From contig NZ_CP085335.1 in NCBI RefSeq assembly GCF_020618475.1, positions 1,860,001 through 1,924,000 on the forward strand: a DNA stretch of 64,000 nt. The letters are read 5' to 3'. Below, in pieces: positions 8,860-17,383 of this stretch (positions are counted from its first letter, which is position 1; every line of letters begins with the position of its first letter). Below the pieces are notes generated by a model. That model was not told the origin of the DNA and searched no databases. It was given only the letters and a program-made list of their open reading frames with translations. Both the position numbers and the translations under genes were made by a program. This DNA comes from Haladaptatus halobius (GTDB lineage: Archaea > Halobacteriota > Halobacteria > Halobacteriales > Haladaptataceae).

Positions 8860-9840
8860 ATGTCAACAGAACAATCACGCAGGGAAGAGCCGAAATCCGG
8901 GGTGTACGCCGGCACCGTCCGGTGGGTCGAGAATTTGAGTGAGACGCAGTTCGCCTACCTGTTGTTATTGCCGGCGCTGTTACTGCTCGGCCTCATCGCG
9001 TTCTGGCCGCTCATCAGCACGTTCGAGATGTCGCTTCGCGCCGACAGCCTTCGCGGTGCGTCACAGGTCGGCGAGTTCGTCGGGTTTCGGAACTACGTCG
9101 CCCTCCTGACGGGGAAGCTGGACACCGTGGCGCTCCCGCAGCCGTTCATGGACTTCAGCCAACCGTTCAAGAGCGCGCTCACCGTAACGTTTATCTTCAC
9201 GATCATCAGCGTCGCCATCGAGACGGTCATCGGATTCGGGCAGGCGCTCGTGCTCGACCAGGACTTCCGCGGTCGGCGCTGGGTTCGGGTCGCCATCATC
9301 ATCCCGTGGGCGGTACCCATCGTCATTCAGGGGATGATCTTCTACCTGATGTTCCAGCCGGGCATCGGATTCGGAGCGTCGGTCATGGAAATGATAGGAT
9401 TGACGAGCACGCCGCTGGTAAGTAGTAGTTCCGCGCTCGGCATCATCGTCGTCGCGGACGTGTGGAAGACGACGGCGTTCATGGCCCTGCTCATCCTCGC
9501 AGGGCTCCAGAGCATCGACCGGAGCCTCTACAACGTGGCGAAGGTCGCGGGCGCGTCGAAGTGGCAGCAGTTCAAGATGATCACCCTGCCGCTCGTGCTC
9601 CCGACCGTGTTGGTCGCCATGCTCTTCCGAACCATCGCGGCGATGCGGATCTTCGGCCTCATCGAGACGATGTCGAGCTGTACGACGGTGCCGTCGCTGT
9701 CCTGTCTGGTCGTCACGACGTTCAGCACCCGGCGATACGGTACCGCGGCGGCCATCGCGTTCGTCACGGCGGCCATCATCGGAATCGTGGTGTCGGTGTA
9801 CATCGTGAAGTTCCGCGACAGCGCACAGGGGGGATTCTAG
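8860..9840 (+). CDS. Sugar ABC transporter permease (MalF/UgpA type)
   Basis: This 326-residue inner-membrane permease has about six transmembrane segments. The coupling loop reads AKVAGASKWQQFKMITLPLVLP, shortened here as the EAA motif (GAS-x-W-x2-F-x3-TLP), which docks to the ATPase. I used the ATG at 8860 rather than 8851: a GGTG stretch lies about eight bases before it, and MSTEQSRREE is a plausible start. It follows the binding-protein gene by 12 bases and runs directly into the second permease. Confidence 0.9.
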   Translation: MSTEQSRREEPKSGVYAGTVRWVENLSETQFAYLLLLPALLLLGLIAFWPLISTFEMSLRADSLRGASQVGEFVGFRNYVALLTGKLDTVALPQPFMDFSQPFKSALTVTFIFTIISVAIETVIGFGQALVLDQDFRGRRWVRVAIIIPWAVPIVIQGMIFYLMFQPGIGFGASVMEMIGLTSTPLVSSSSALGIIVVADVWKTTAFMALLILAGLQSIDRSLYNVAKVAGASKWQQFKMITLPLVLPTVLVAMLFRTIAAMRIFGLIETMSSCTTVPSLSCLVVTTFSTRRYGTAAAIAFVTAAIIGIVVSVYIVKFRDSAQGGF

Positions 9841-10773
9841 ATGGCACAAGCAGACCAGACGGCACAGTCTGAAACTCAAGGAGGGCCGTTCCAGCGCTGG
9901 GTACAGGGGTCGATACAGGATCCCGAACGAACGTATCAGGCGATGTTCTACGTGGTGACCATCTTCTTCCTGTTCACCACGCTGTTCCCGTTCTACTGGC
10001 TGTTAGTGTTGGCGTTGACCCCCCGACAGGCCATCTCGAACATCTGGTTCCTTCCGAAGGGGTTCAACCCCGAAGCGTTCGTGACCATCTTTGAACAGTT
10101 GCCGTTCCACATCTTCATGTTCAACAGCTTCGTGCTGGCGCTCATCACGACGGCTATCGTGTTGGTGCTCGCCAGTCTCGCGGGGTACGTCTTCGGACGG
10201 CTGAGCTTCCCCGGGAAAGGAGCGTTGATGCTGCTCATCCTCGCCATCTCCTACTTCCCGCCGGCGGCGTTCCTGCTCCCGCTATTCCGACTGTTCACCG
10301 GGAACGTGGAGATACTCGGTATCAGTAGCCCGATGCTGTACAACACGCCGGGCGCGATGGTGTTACCGTTCAGCGCGCTGTTCATGCCGCTGTCGATATT
10401 CATCCTCACGACGTTCTACGGCCAGATTCCGGACGGCCTGGAGGACGCCGCACGCATCGAGGGGACGACGCGACTGGGCGCGCTGTTCCGAGTCATCATT
10501 CCGCTGTCCGCACCCGGCGTGGCGACGGCAGGAGTGCTAACATTTATCTCGGTGTACAACGAGTTCTTCTTCTCGTTCCTGATGACGAACGGGAAGCCGT
10601 CGAACTGGGCCCCGCTGCTGTGGGGCATACTGGGCTATCAGGGTCAGTACGCTCAGTTCTACAACCTGATGGCGGCGGCGAGCATCGTGGGCGTCCTGCC
10701 CATCGCTATCCTCGTCGTGGTGGCACAGGAAAAGATCGTCAGCGGACTCACCGCTGGTGCGCTAAAGGAGTGA
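9841..10773 (+). CDS. Sugar ABC transporter permease (MalG/UgpE type)
   Basis: This 310-residue permease has six predicted transmembrane segments, the first at about 37-57. Its EAA loop reads EDAARIEGTTRLGALFRVIIP. Its ATG immediately follows the TAG of the first permease (no intervening base), so the two are translated in tandem and should form the heterodimeric channel. The stop overlaps the ribosome-binding site of the ATPase gene. Confidence 0.9.
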   Translation: MAQADQTAQSETQGGPFQRWVQGSIQDPERTYQAMFYVVTIFFLFTTLFPFYWLLVLALTPRQAISNIWFLPKGFNPEAFVTIFEQLPFHIFMFNSFVLALITTAIVLVLASLAGYVFGRLSFPGKGALMLLILAISYFPPAAFLLPLFRLFTGNVEILGISSPMLYNTPGAMVLPFSALFMPLSIFILTTFYGQIPDGLEDAARIEGTTRLGALFRVIIPLSAPGVATAGVLTFISVYNEFFFSFLMTNGKPSNWAPLLWGILGYQGQYAQFYNLMAAASIVGVLPIAILVVVAQEKIVSGLTAGALKE

Positions 10774-10774
10774 T
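10765..10774 (+). promoter_or_regulatory. Strong Shine-Dalgarno overlapping the permease stop
   Basis: AAGGAGTGAT covers the TGA of the upstream gene (10771-10773) and sits five bases before the ATG at 10780. It matches nearly all of the complement of the archaeal 16S tail (AGGAGGTGAT), so the ATPase is probably translated by re-initiation within the operon. Confidence 0.6.
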
Positions 10775-10779
10775 ACAAA

Positions 10780-11967
10780 ATGGGTGAAGTCAACTTAGAA
10801 CACGTTTCGAAACGATACCAGGAGGTAACGGCAGTCAACGACATGAATCTGAGCATCGAGGACGGCGAGTTCGTCACGCTCGTCGGCCCGTCGGGGTGCG
10901 GGAAGTCCACGACGCTCGAAACCGTCGCGGGGCTGACGACGCCGACGGAAGGGACGATAACCATCGCCAACCGGGAGGTGACCAACCTCCCGCCGAAAGA
11001 TCGCGGAATAGCGATGGTGTTCCAGAACATCGCGCTGTTCCCACACATGGACGTGTACGACAACATCAGCTTCGGGTTGCGGCTCCGCGATTACGACAAA
11101 GACGAGATCGACCGCCGCGTCGAGCGCGCGACCGAGATCGTCCAGCTCGAAGGGATGATGGAACGGATGCCGGACGAGCTATCTGGGGGTCAGCGCCAGC
11201 GCGTCGCCATCGCCCGCGCGATTGTGCGCGAACCCGACGTGTTCCTGATGGACGAACCGCTGGCGAACCTCGACGCCAAACTGCGCGTCCACATGCGTAC
11301 CGAACTCCAGCGACTCCACAAGGAACTCGACGCGACCATCGTCTACGTCACGCACGACCAAGCGGAAGCGATGACAATGTCCGACCGCATCGCGGTCATC
11401 AATAAGGGTGAACTCCAGCAGTTCGCCCCGCCACTCGAATGCTACAACGAGCCGACGAACCTGTTCGTCGCGGGATTCATCGGCTCGCCGAGCATGAACT
11501 TCGTGCGAGGAACCGTCGATTCGAACGGGTTGGAGACGCCGGACTACCACGTCGAGTTCGACGCCGGCCAACTCGACGGTGTCGCGGTCGGTGACGAATT
11601 GACGCTCGGCGTCCGCCCGGAGGACGTGTATCTCGTCCAAGACGCCGACAAGGTGGCGAACCCCACGCAGCAGATCAGCGCGCGGACGGACGTGCTCGAA
11701 CCGATGGGCGACGAGATATTCGTGTACATCCTCACCGGCGAAGGCGAGACGGCGGGAATGGAAGCGGAAGCGGAGGACACCCATCAACTGCTGATGAGTG
11801 TCAACCCCGACAAAGACATTGATATCGACGAAGACGTGGACGTCGTGCTCGACAGGGAGCGCATCCACCTCTTCGACACCCAAACCGGCGACGCCATCGC
11901 CCACGGATTGGAGTTCGCGCCGGTCGAGGCGGAGACGACGGGCACCGAAGCGGAGGGGGACGACTGA
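10780..11967 (+). CDS. Sugar ABC transporter ATP-binding protein (MalK/UgpC type)
   Basis: This 395-residue ATPase powers the importer. Walker A is GPSGCGKST at 36-44; the signature is LSGGQRQRVAIARA, Walker B is VFLMDEP, and the switch histidine is in VYVTHDQAEAM. The C-terminal third is the MOP/TOBE regulatory domain (GVRPEDVYLV). This is the CUT1 class, matching two permeases and a lipoprotein. The tail has an acidic insert (GEGETAGMEAEAEDTH) and ends in a low-complexity EAETTGTEAEGDD. The stop overlaps nothing but lies one base before the ATG of the small membrane protein. Confidence 0.93.
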   Translation: MGEVNLEHVSKRYQEVTAVNDMNLSIEDGEFVTLVGPSGCGKSTTLETVAGLTTPTEGTITIANREVTNLPPKDRGIAMVFQNIALFPHMDVYDNISFGLRLRDYDKDEIDRRVERATEIVQLEGMMERMPDELSGGQRQRVAIARAIVREPDVFLMDEPLANLDAKLRVHMRTELQRLHKELDATIVYVTHDQAEAMTMSDRIAVINKGELQQFAPPLECYNEPTNLFVAGFIGSPSMNFVRGTVDSNGLETPDYHVEFDAGQLDGVAVGDELTLGVRPEDVYLVQDADKVANPTQQISARTDVLEPMGDEIFVYILTGEGETAGMEAEAEDTHQLLMSVNPDKDIDIDEDVDVVLDRERIHLFDTQTGDAIAHGLEFAPVEAETTGTEAEGDD

Positions 11968-11968
11968 G

Positions 11969-12172
11969 ATGCCGACGGAACTCGGTTGGTTCTATTTCGG
12001 CGCGGGGACGCTCCTGTTTTTCTTCTGGGCGTACGGTATCGTCTCGTTCGCCCTCGACTTGAAGAACAAGATACTTCCCGGTATTCGAACGTTGCTCGCA
12101 AATCGCGCCGCGCGAAAGGCGGACGAAAAGCGGGAGCGCGAACGCGAAGAGAAAGAACAACAGTTGTATTGA
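11969..12172 (+). CDS. Small membrane protein at the end of the ABC operon
   Basis: This 67-residue protein has one hydrophobic segment (about residues 6-29, LGWFYFGAGTLLFFFWAYG) followed by a highly charged helix rich in K, R and E that ends KEQQLY. The ATG starts one base after the TGA of the ATPase gene, so it is co-translated with the transporter. I recognise similar small proteins at this operon position in other haloarchaeal sugar importers but know no name or function. A role as an accessory or stabilising subunit is inference. Confidence 0.7.
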   Translation: MPTELGWFYFGAGTLLFFFWAYGIVSFALDLKNKILPGIRTLLANRAARKADEKREREREEKEQQLY

Positions 12173-12300
12173 CGTGACCCTCCGCGATCTTCCGAGTTCT
12201 GTTCGCCCCCGGTCAGGTAGCCAAAGCGGAAATACCAACTGCGACCGGCCGGACCGCCGAAGGGAAAAGAATAACTCCGTCTCACAGGTGAGCCGTAACT

Positions 12301-13368
12301 ATGAGCGCCAGTGAGCCGGTTCGAGTTGGGTTCGTCGGTCTCGGAAATATTGGACACTACCACGCCGATAGAATCACCGATTTGCGCCACGAGATCGTCG
12401 GCGGGGTCGATATCAACCCCGACGCGCGCGCGCGATTCGCCGAGAAGTATGATACCCGTTCGTTCGAGAGCTACGAAGAACTGTACGAGTCGGACATCGA
12501 CTGCGTCATCGTCACGACGCCGAACAAGTTCCACGAGGAGTACGCCATCGCCGCCCTCAACTCCGGACTCGACGTACTACTCGAAAAGCCGCTCGCACAC
12601 ACCTTGGAAAGCGCGGAGCGAATCGCGGAGGCGGCCCGAAACTCGGAGGGCTTCTGCATGGTCGGGTTCCACAACCGCTTCCGGAATCCGGTCGAGGTGA
12701 TCAAGGGGTATCAAGACGAGGGGCGCTTCGGCAAGACCCGCCACGTCGAGGCGAACTACATCCGCCGTCGCGGGATTCCCGGCAGGGGGTCGTGGTTCAC
12801 CAACCGCGACGTGGCGGGCGGCGGCGCGCTCATCGACATCGGCGTCCACGCCATCGACCTCGCGCTGCACCTCCACGACTTCCCCGACGTGGTGGAAGTG
12901 AGCGGCGAAGTTCGGTCGCAGTTCGGCGGGCGAGAGGATTACACATACCTCGAGATGTGGGGCGAAGACACCAAATCGGGTGCCTTCACGGTGGACGACT
13001 CCGTGAGCGCGTTCATCCGCTGTGCCGGTGGTAAGACCATCTCGCTCGAAGTTGCGTGGGCGGCGAACCGTGCGTCGAACGAGAAATACTACGTCCGCGG
13101 GACGGACGCCGGGGCGAGCTTCGACAAGCACGACGACTCGCTCACCCTCTACGAGACGGATATGGTCGGCGCGGACCACTTTTCCGACACCAGCATCCGA
13201 ACCCGGCAGGAAGACGCCCACAAAGCCGAACAGCGCGTGTTCTTCGAGGCTGTCCGGGAGGGTATCGCGCCGAACCTCAACACCATCGAACAGGCGCTCT
13301 CCGTCCAGCGCGTCATCGACGCCATCTATCGCTCCGCGGAACAGGATGCGGCGGTGCAGTTACGGTAA
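12301..13368 (+). CDS. Gfo/Idh/MocA-family sugar oxidoreductase
   Basis: This 355-residue NAD(P)-dependent dehydrogenase has an N-terminal Rossmann fold (VGFVGLGNIGHYHADRI, GxGxxG), the EKPLAHT lysine motif at about residue 95, and the C-terminal substrate domain with GGGALIDIGVHAIDLALH, holding the catalytic aspartate and histidine. Family members oxidise or reduce hydroxyls of sugars, inositols and glycosides. The gene begins 128 bases after the importer operon. A second, distinct member is at 16283. The end overlaps the convergent DUF2332 gene by nine bases. Confidence 0.9.
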   Translation: MSASEPVRVGFVGLGNIGHYHADRITDLRHEIVGGVDINPDARARFAEKYDTRSFESYEELYESDIDCVIVTTPNKFHEEYAIAALNSGLDVLLEKPLAHTLESAERIAEAARNSEGFCMVGFHNRFRNPVEVIKGYQDEGRFGKTRHVEANYIRRRGIPGRGSWFTNRDVAGGGALIDIGVHAIDLALHLHDFPDVVEVSGEVRSQFGGREDYTYLEMWGEDTKSGAFTVDDSVSAFIRCAGGKTISLEVAWAANRASNEKYYVRGTDAGASFDKHDDSLTLYETDMVGADHFSDTSIRTRQEDAHKAEQRVFFEAVREGIAPNLNTIEQALSVQRVIDAIYRSAEQDAAVQLR

Positions 13369-14367
13369 CCACCGGAGCCACTTCCCGTGTTGTTCGTAGG
13401 CCGCGAGTCGCCGATATTCCTCGCCGTCGAACCACCGGAGCGTGAGCGCGTTGTCCCACTCCGCCGCGGCCTCGTGACCCGAGAGCCAGTGGAGCGTCCG
13501 TCGTTCCGCCGCTTCTTCGATTCGCTCGCCGAGACGCTCCTGCGCCGACTCCGGCAGTTGGTAGCGCATCTGCGTGTCGAAGACGCAGACCGGTACGTCG
13601 TTCGGAATCTCCCGTAGGACGTCCGGAAGCGACTCGACGGCGTCCCCCTGCCGAAGGTCGGGCGGGTGGTGCTGGGCGATTTCGGCGGCCCCCGCGAGCA
13701 GACGGTGGCGATCTCCGTGTTCGGGCCAGACGAGCGCGCGGAGCCACAGCACGTCCGCCTCGTCGCGCACGTCGAGCGGGTTCAGATCGATACCGACGTG
13801 GGAGGCGACCGGAGGGAACTCGTCCGGAAGCGGGGGCGACCCGCCGCGAATCTCCGAGTCGAGCGCGAACTCGCCGGTTCCGTACCGACTCGCGTCGCCG
13901 TAATCGTAGGCGTAGCGGTTCCAACAGAGGTTGAGTCCGGCGCTCGGGCCGAGTTCGACCAGCGCGAGGGGTTCGCCGCCGACTTCGCGGGAGACATGCG
14001 AGAACGCCGGGAAGAGTACGGTACAGCGACGAACCGCGTTCGTCTGGGTTCTGCGACTGTGGAGCACGGGCAGCAGTTCGTCTTCGTATTCGGCGCAGAA
14101 ATCGCGGAACGCAGGGAACGGATCGCCCTCGGCGGGGTCGTCGGTGACGCTGGGGTAGTAGTCGGCCAACGGGTGGTCGGTGTCCGCGAGAAGCCGCGAG
14201 TGGACGGCGGCCAGCAGGACGTGCGGGGGAGAACGCTCCGAGGGAACTTCCTCGGCGAGCGAGAGCAGGTCGGCGTCGGACGCGACGCCGCGGGAGATGC
14301 ACTCGTAGAGTGGCGACGTGCCGTCACACCACTCGGCGAAGCCCTCGAATCGTGCGGAGAGATTCAT
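13360..14367 (-). CDS. DUF2332-family protein
   Basis: This 335-residue protein matches the DUF2332 family: a helical N-terminus, the block LALVELGPSAGLNLCWNRY, then HVGIDLNPLDV, ALVWPEH and PVCVFDTQMRYQLP. The ELGxSAGLNL part looks like a methyltransferase-type nucleotide loop, so an SAM-dependent role is possible but unproven. I start at 14367 (MNLSARFEGFAEWCDG) rather than at 14463 because the extra residues are upstream promoter DNA of the divergent isomerase. Its job in the sugar locus is unknown and may be unrelated. Confidence 0.8.
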   Translation of the reverse strand: MNLSARFEGFAEWCDGTSPLYECISRGVASDADLLSLAEEVPSERSPPHVLLAAVHSRLLADTDHPLADYYPSVTDDPAEGDPFPAFRDFCAEYEDELLPVLHSRRTQTNAVRRCTVLFPAFSHVSREVGGEPLALVELGPSAGLNLCWNRYAYDYGDASRYGTGEFALDSEIRGGSPPLPDEFPPVASHVGIDLNPLDVRDEADVLWLRALVWPEHGDRHRLLAGAAEIAQHHPPDLRQGDAVESLPDVLREIPNDVPVCVFDTQMRYQLPESAQERLGERIEEAAERRTLHWLSGHEAAAEWDNALTLRWFDGEEYRRLAAYEQHGKWLRWLP

Positions 14368-14443
14368 ATCCTCGGATGAGTTTTCGGTCGGCGTAAACGT
14401 CCCCACCGAAATTTTATTCCCGAATGCAGTAATCGTTCCTGCT

Positions 14444-15415
14444 ATGGACATCGGTGTTCTCACAGTACCACTCGGTGACGAGTCGCTGGACGACGCCCTC
14501 GCCTATCTGGACGGCATCGGGGTCGGTGCGGTCGAGATCGGCTGCGGCGGTCATCCCGGCGAAGACCATCTGCCGCGGGACGAGTACCTCGATAACGACG
14601 ACGCCCAGAGCGACCTCCACTCCCTGTTGGGCGAACACGACATGTGGATAAGCGCGCTGGCGACCCACAACAACCCGATTCACCCGGACGACGAGCGGGC
14701 CGAGGAGGCGGACACCGACCTCCGCGAGGCGATTCGACTGGCCGACCAACTCGACGTGGACGCGGTCACGTGCTTCTCGGGACTGCCCGCAGGCGGTCCG
14801 AACGACGAAGTGCCGAACTGGGTCACCGCCCCCTGGCCGAGCGAGCACGCCGACGCGCTGGAGTACCAGTGGGAGGAGGTCGCCATCCCGTACTGGCGCG
14901 ACATCGCGGAACACGCCGCCGACCACGGCGTGAACGTCGCCATCGAGATGCACCCGAACATGCTCGTCCACGAACCCGCCGGACTGCTCGAACTGCGGAA
15001 CGCGACCAACGAGCGCATCGGCGCGAACTTCGACCCCAGCCACCTCTATTGGCAGGGAATCGACGTGCCCGAAGCCATCCGCTTCCTCGGCGAACACGAC
15101 GCCATGCACCACTTCCACGCAAAGGACACGAAGGTGTACGAGTCGCAGGCCCGCTACAAGGGCGTGCTCGACACGACGCCGTACACCGAGGAGGCCAACC
15201 GCTCGTGGCTGTTCCGCTCGGTCGGTTACGGCCACGGTGAGGAGCACTGGAAGGATATCGTCAGCGCGCTCCGGATGGTCGAGTACGACGGCGCGCTCTC
15301 CATCGAGCACGAGGACTCGCTGACCAGTTCGCGCGAAGGGCTGGAGAAGGCTGTGGAGTTGCTGGAGCGCGCGGTGTTCCGGACGAACCCCGGCGAAGCG
15401 TACTGGGCCGAGTAG
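14444..15415 (+). CDS. Sugar phosphate isomerase/epimerase (xylose-isomerase-like TIM barrel)
   Basis: This 323-residue TIM-barrel enzyme has the metal ligands expected of the AP endonuclease 2 / IolE-like family: an E in the HPN strand region (IEMHPNM), NFDPSHLYW with D and H, HFHAKDT with H, and IEHEDS with the last E. It begins MDIGVLTVPLGDESLDDALAYL and has the typical EIGCGGHPG loop. Such enzymes isomerise or epimerise keto-sugars, and pair with Gfo/Idh dehydrogenases. Two of those flank it here. A TATA-like TTTTATT at about 14411 suggests its own promoter. The exact reaction cannot be read from sequence. Confidence 0.87.
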   Translation: MDIGVLTVPLGDESLDDALAYLDGIGVGAVEIGCGGHPGEDHLPRDEYLDNDDAQSDLHSLLGEHDMWISALATHNNPIHPDDERAEEADTDLREAIRLADQLDVDAVTCFSGLPAGGPNDEVPNWVTAPWPSEHADALEYQWEEVAIPYWRDIAEHAADHGVNVAIEMHPNMLVHEPAGLLELRNATNERIGANFDPSHLYWQGIDVPEAIRFLGEHDAMHHFHAKDTKVYESQARYKGVLDTTPYTEEANRSWLFRSVGYGHGEEHWKDIVSALRMVEYDGALSIEHEDSLTSSREGLEKAVELLERAVFRTNPGEAYWAE

Positions 15416-15424
15416 CGAGCGCGC

Positions 15425-15856
15425 CTAAAGGCTCGAAAGAAGCGGTTCGGGATAGAGTGTCTCGTCTCCCGCGGTGAAGTCGGACAAGGATTTCCAAATA
15501 CATTCGATTTCTTCGTCGAACTTCGGTTCGTAGCCCGAAAACGAATCCCGTTCGTACGGCCACGGTTCCACGATGTCAGCCTCGTAGACGCGCCAGACCT
15601 CGTGTGTCCGCTGGCCGTCGAAGGTGAACACCTCTTCGTAGGTTCCGAAGTGAGAGATGTTCGCCAGCGAGACGCCGAGCTCTTCCTCGAACTCACGGTG
15701 GAGCGCGTCTTCGCTGTGCTCGCCGAATTCGACGCCCCCACCGAGGAGGTAGTGGAAGTGATCGTCCTCGGCCGGGTCGCGGTCTCGCGCGACGAGGATT
15801 TCGTCGTCGCGGCGAATCAGACCGCGAGCGGAGACGCGGATGTGATTTTCGGACAT
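15425..15856 (-). CDS. NUDIX hydrolase
   Basis: This 143-residue protein carries a complete NUDIX box: GGGVEFGEHSED followed by ALHREFEEELGV, giving the G-x5-E-x7-REUxEExGU pattern with all glutamates present. It hydrolyses a nucleoside diphosphate linked to another group; the substrate is unknown. The N-terminus is a short beta strand with RRDDEILVARDRDP. It ends nine bases after the convergent isomerase gene. It is intact, unlike the NUDIX pseudogene at 40421. Confidence 0.88.
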   Translation of the reverse strand: MSENHIRVSARGLIRRDDEILVARDRDPAEDDHFHYLLGGGVEFGEHSEDALHREFEEELGVSLANISHFGTYEEVFTFDGQRTHEVWRVYEADIVEPWPYERDSFSGYEPKFDEEIECIWKSLSDFTAGDETLYPEPLLSSL

Positions 15857-16282
15857 GGACGCTCTGCGAAGCGGTGATTATTTGATAAGCGTGTCGAATT
15901 GATGGAGAGTGTCCGCGGACGACGGACGGTTGCGACGGAACTGTGACGTTATGGTGCACTGAAGGTGCGTCCGCGCGAAGTCTTCGTGAGCGAAGGAGTC
16001 GGTTGGGGAGGGTGTGGCCTGCGGTGGCGGAGGTGGGGTGGGACTGAAAGGGGCCGGGCGTTCGAGGATACCACCGCTACGATATCTCACCGCTCATGCT
16101 AAGAGCGTCCGAGGACTGTCTGAGACACAGCCACCCTGGTTCCAAAGTTAGCGCGACGATACCGTTGGAGGACGGTTCGAACCGCAGCTCACCGAAATCC
16201 ATCTGACAAAAGTATCTCCCCAAAGAACTGGTCGCGGGACGAGCCATCAAACACTAAGCCCTCTCACGAAGAACGCCAAACC
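15857..16282. other. 426-base intergenic stretch, no convincing gene
   Basis: The centre (about 15960-16070) is strongly purine-rich on the plus strand, with runs such as GGAGGTGGGGTGGGACTG and a small inverted repeat CTTCG-TGAG-CGAAG near 15980. I have seen the GGGACTGAAAGGGGCCG string in other haloarchaeal intergenic DNA but cannot name it. An open minus-strand frame (15878-16090) is proline-rich and looks spurious. The last 100 bases should carry the promoter of the oxidoreductase gene at 16283. Confidence 0.4.
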
Positions 16283-17383
16283 ATGACACTGAAAGTCGGC
16301 GTTCTCGGCTATCGATTCATGGGCAACGCCCACGCGAACGCGCTGGCGCGCTTGCCGATGTTCTTCCCCGACGCACCGGACGTGGAGCGCCACGTCCTCG
16401 TCGGGCGGGACGAATCCGCGCTCGAAGACGCGGCAGACCGCCTCGGGTTCGCCGAAACGAGCACGGACTGGGAGGAGATCATCGACGACGTGGACGTGTT
16501 CTACAACCTCGGGCCGAACTTCGTCCACGTCGACCCCTCCGTCGCCGCCCTCGACGCGGGCGTTCCCGTGCTCTGCGAGAAGCCCCTCGCGGCCACGCTG
16601 GACGACGCGGAGCGCATGGCCGACGCCGCTGAATCGGCGGACGTGCCGACCGCGACCGCGTTCAACTACCGGTTCATCCCGGCCATCCAGTACGCCAAGA
16701 GACTCATCGACGACGGCGTGCTCGGCGAGATTCACCACTTCCGCGGGCGCTACCTGCAGGACTGGCTGGTCGACCCCGACGCGCCGTGGTCGTGGCGCAA
16801 CGACGAGGAACTGGCGGGCAGCGGCGCGCTCGGCGACCTCGGCGCCCACACCATCGATCTCGCGCGTTTCCTCGTCGGCGACTTGGAGCGCGTCTCGGGC
16901 CACCTACAGACGTTCGTGGACGAGCGCCCTGTTCCCGACGAAGACGAAACCCGCCCCGTCACGGTGGACGACGCCTACTCCGCGCAGGCCGAGATGGAAA
17001 ACGGTGTGATGGCCACCTTCGAGGCGTCGCGGTTCGCGAACGGTCACAAGAACGACCACACCATCGAGATACACGGCTCCGAAGGAAGCCTGAAGTTCTC
17101 CCTCGAACGCCTCAACGAACTTGAAGTCCTCAGAGGCGACAACCGGGGCTACGAAACGGTGCTCGTGACCGACGAGACTGACCCCTACATCGACCACTGG
17201 TGGCCCCCGGGCCACGTCATCGGCTGGGAGCACACCTTCGTCCATGAGAACTATGAGTTCCTCTCGGCGATAGACTCCGGCGAGGAGTACCATCCGAACT
17301 TCACTGATGGGTTGGCTGTTCAGCGCGTACTGGACGCCATCGACAAGAGCGACGAGCGCGGGGAGTGGGTCGGAGTCGAGTAA
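16283..17383 (+). CDS. Second Gfo/Idh/MocA-family oxidoreductase
   Basis: This 366-residue dehydrogenase starts MTLKVGVLGYRFMGNAHANAL (Rossmann loop, GxxFMGNAH). CEKPLAATL follows near residue 97 and the C-terminal catalytic block is GSGALGDLGAHTIDLARFL. It differs from the gene at 12301 in length and in the loop after the first strand, so the two are not recent duplicates. The FMGNAHANAL start is typical of a subgroup seen next to sugar importers and isomerases. It stops exactly one base before the convergent eIF2B-like gene. Confidence 0.9.
   Translation: MTLKVGVLGYRFMGNAHANALARLPMFFPDAPDVERHVLVGRDESALEDAADRLGFAETSTDWEEIIDDVDVFYNLGPNFVHVDPSVAALDAGVPVLCEKPLAATLDDAERMADAAESADVPTATAFNYRFIPAIQYAKRLIDDGVLGEIHHFRGRYLQDWLVDPDAPWSWRNDEELAGSGALGDLGAHTIDLARFLVGDLERVSGHLQTFVDERPVPDEDETRPVTVDDAYSAQAEMENGVMATFEASRFANGHKNDHTIEIHGSEGSLKFSLERLNELEVLRGDNRGYETVLVTDETDPYIDHWWPPGHVIGWEHTFVHENYEFLSAIDSGEEYHPNFTDGLAVQRVLDAIDKSDERGEWVGVE

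Noticed and set aside
15878..16090. 70-residue minus-strand frame with a PPPP run
   Set aside because: Low complexity and no recognisable fold; it reflects the purine-rich intergenic element.
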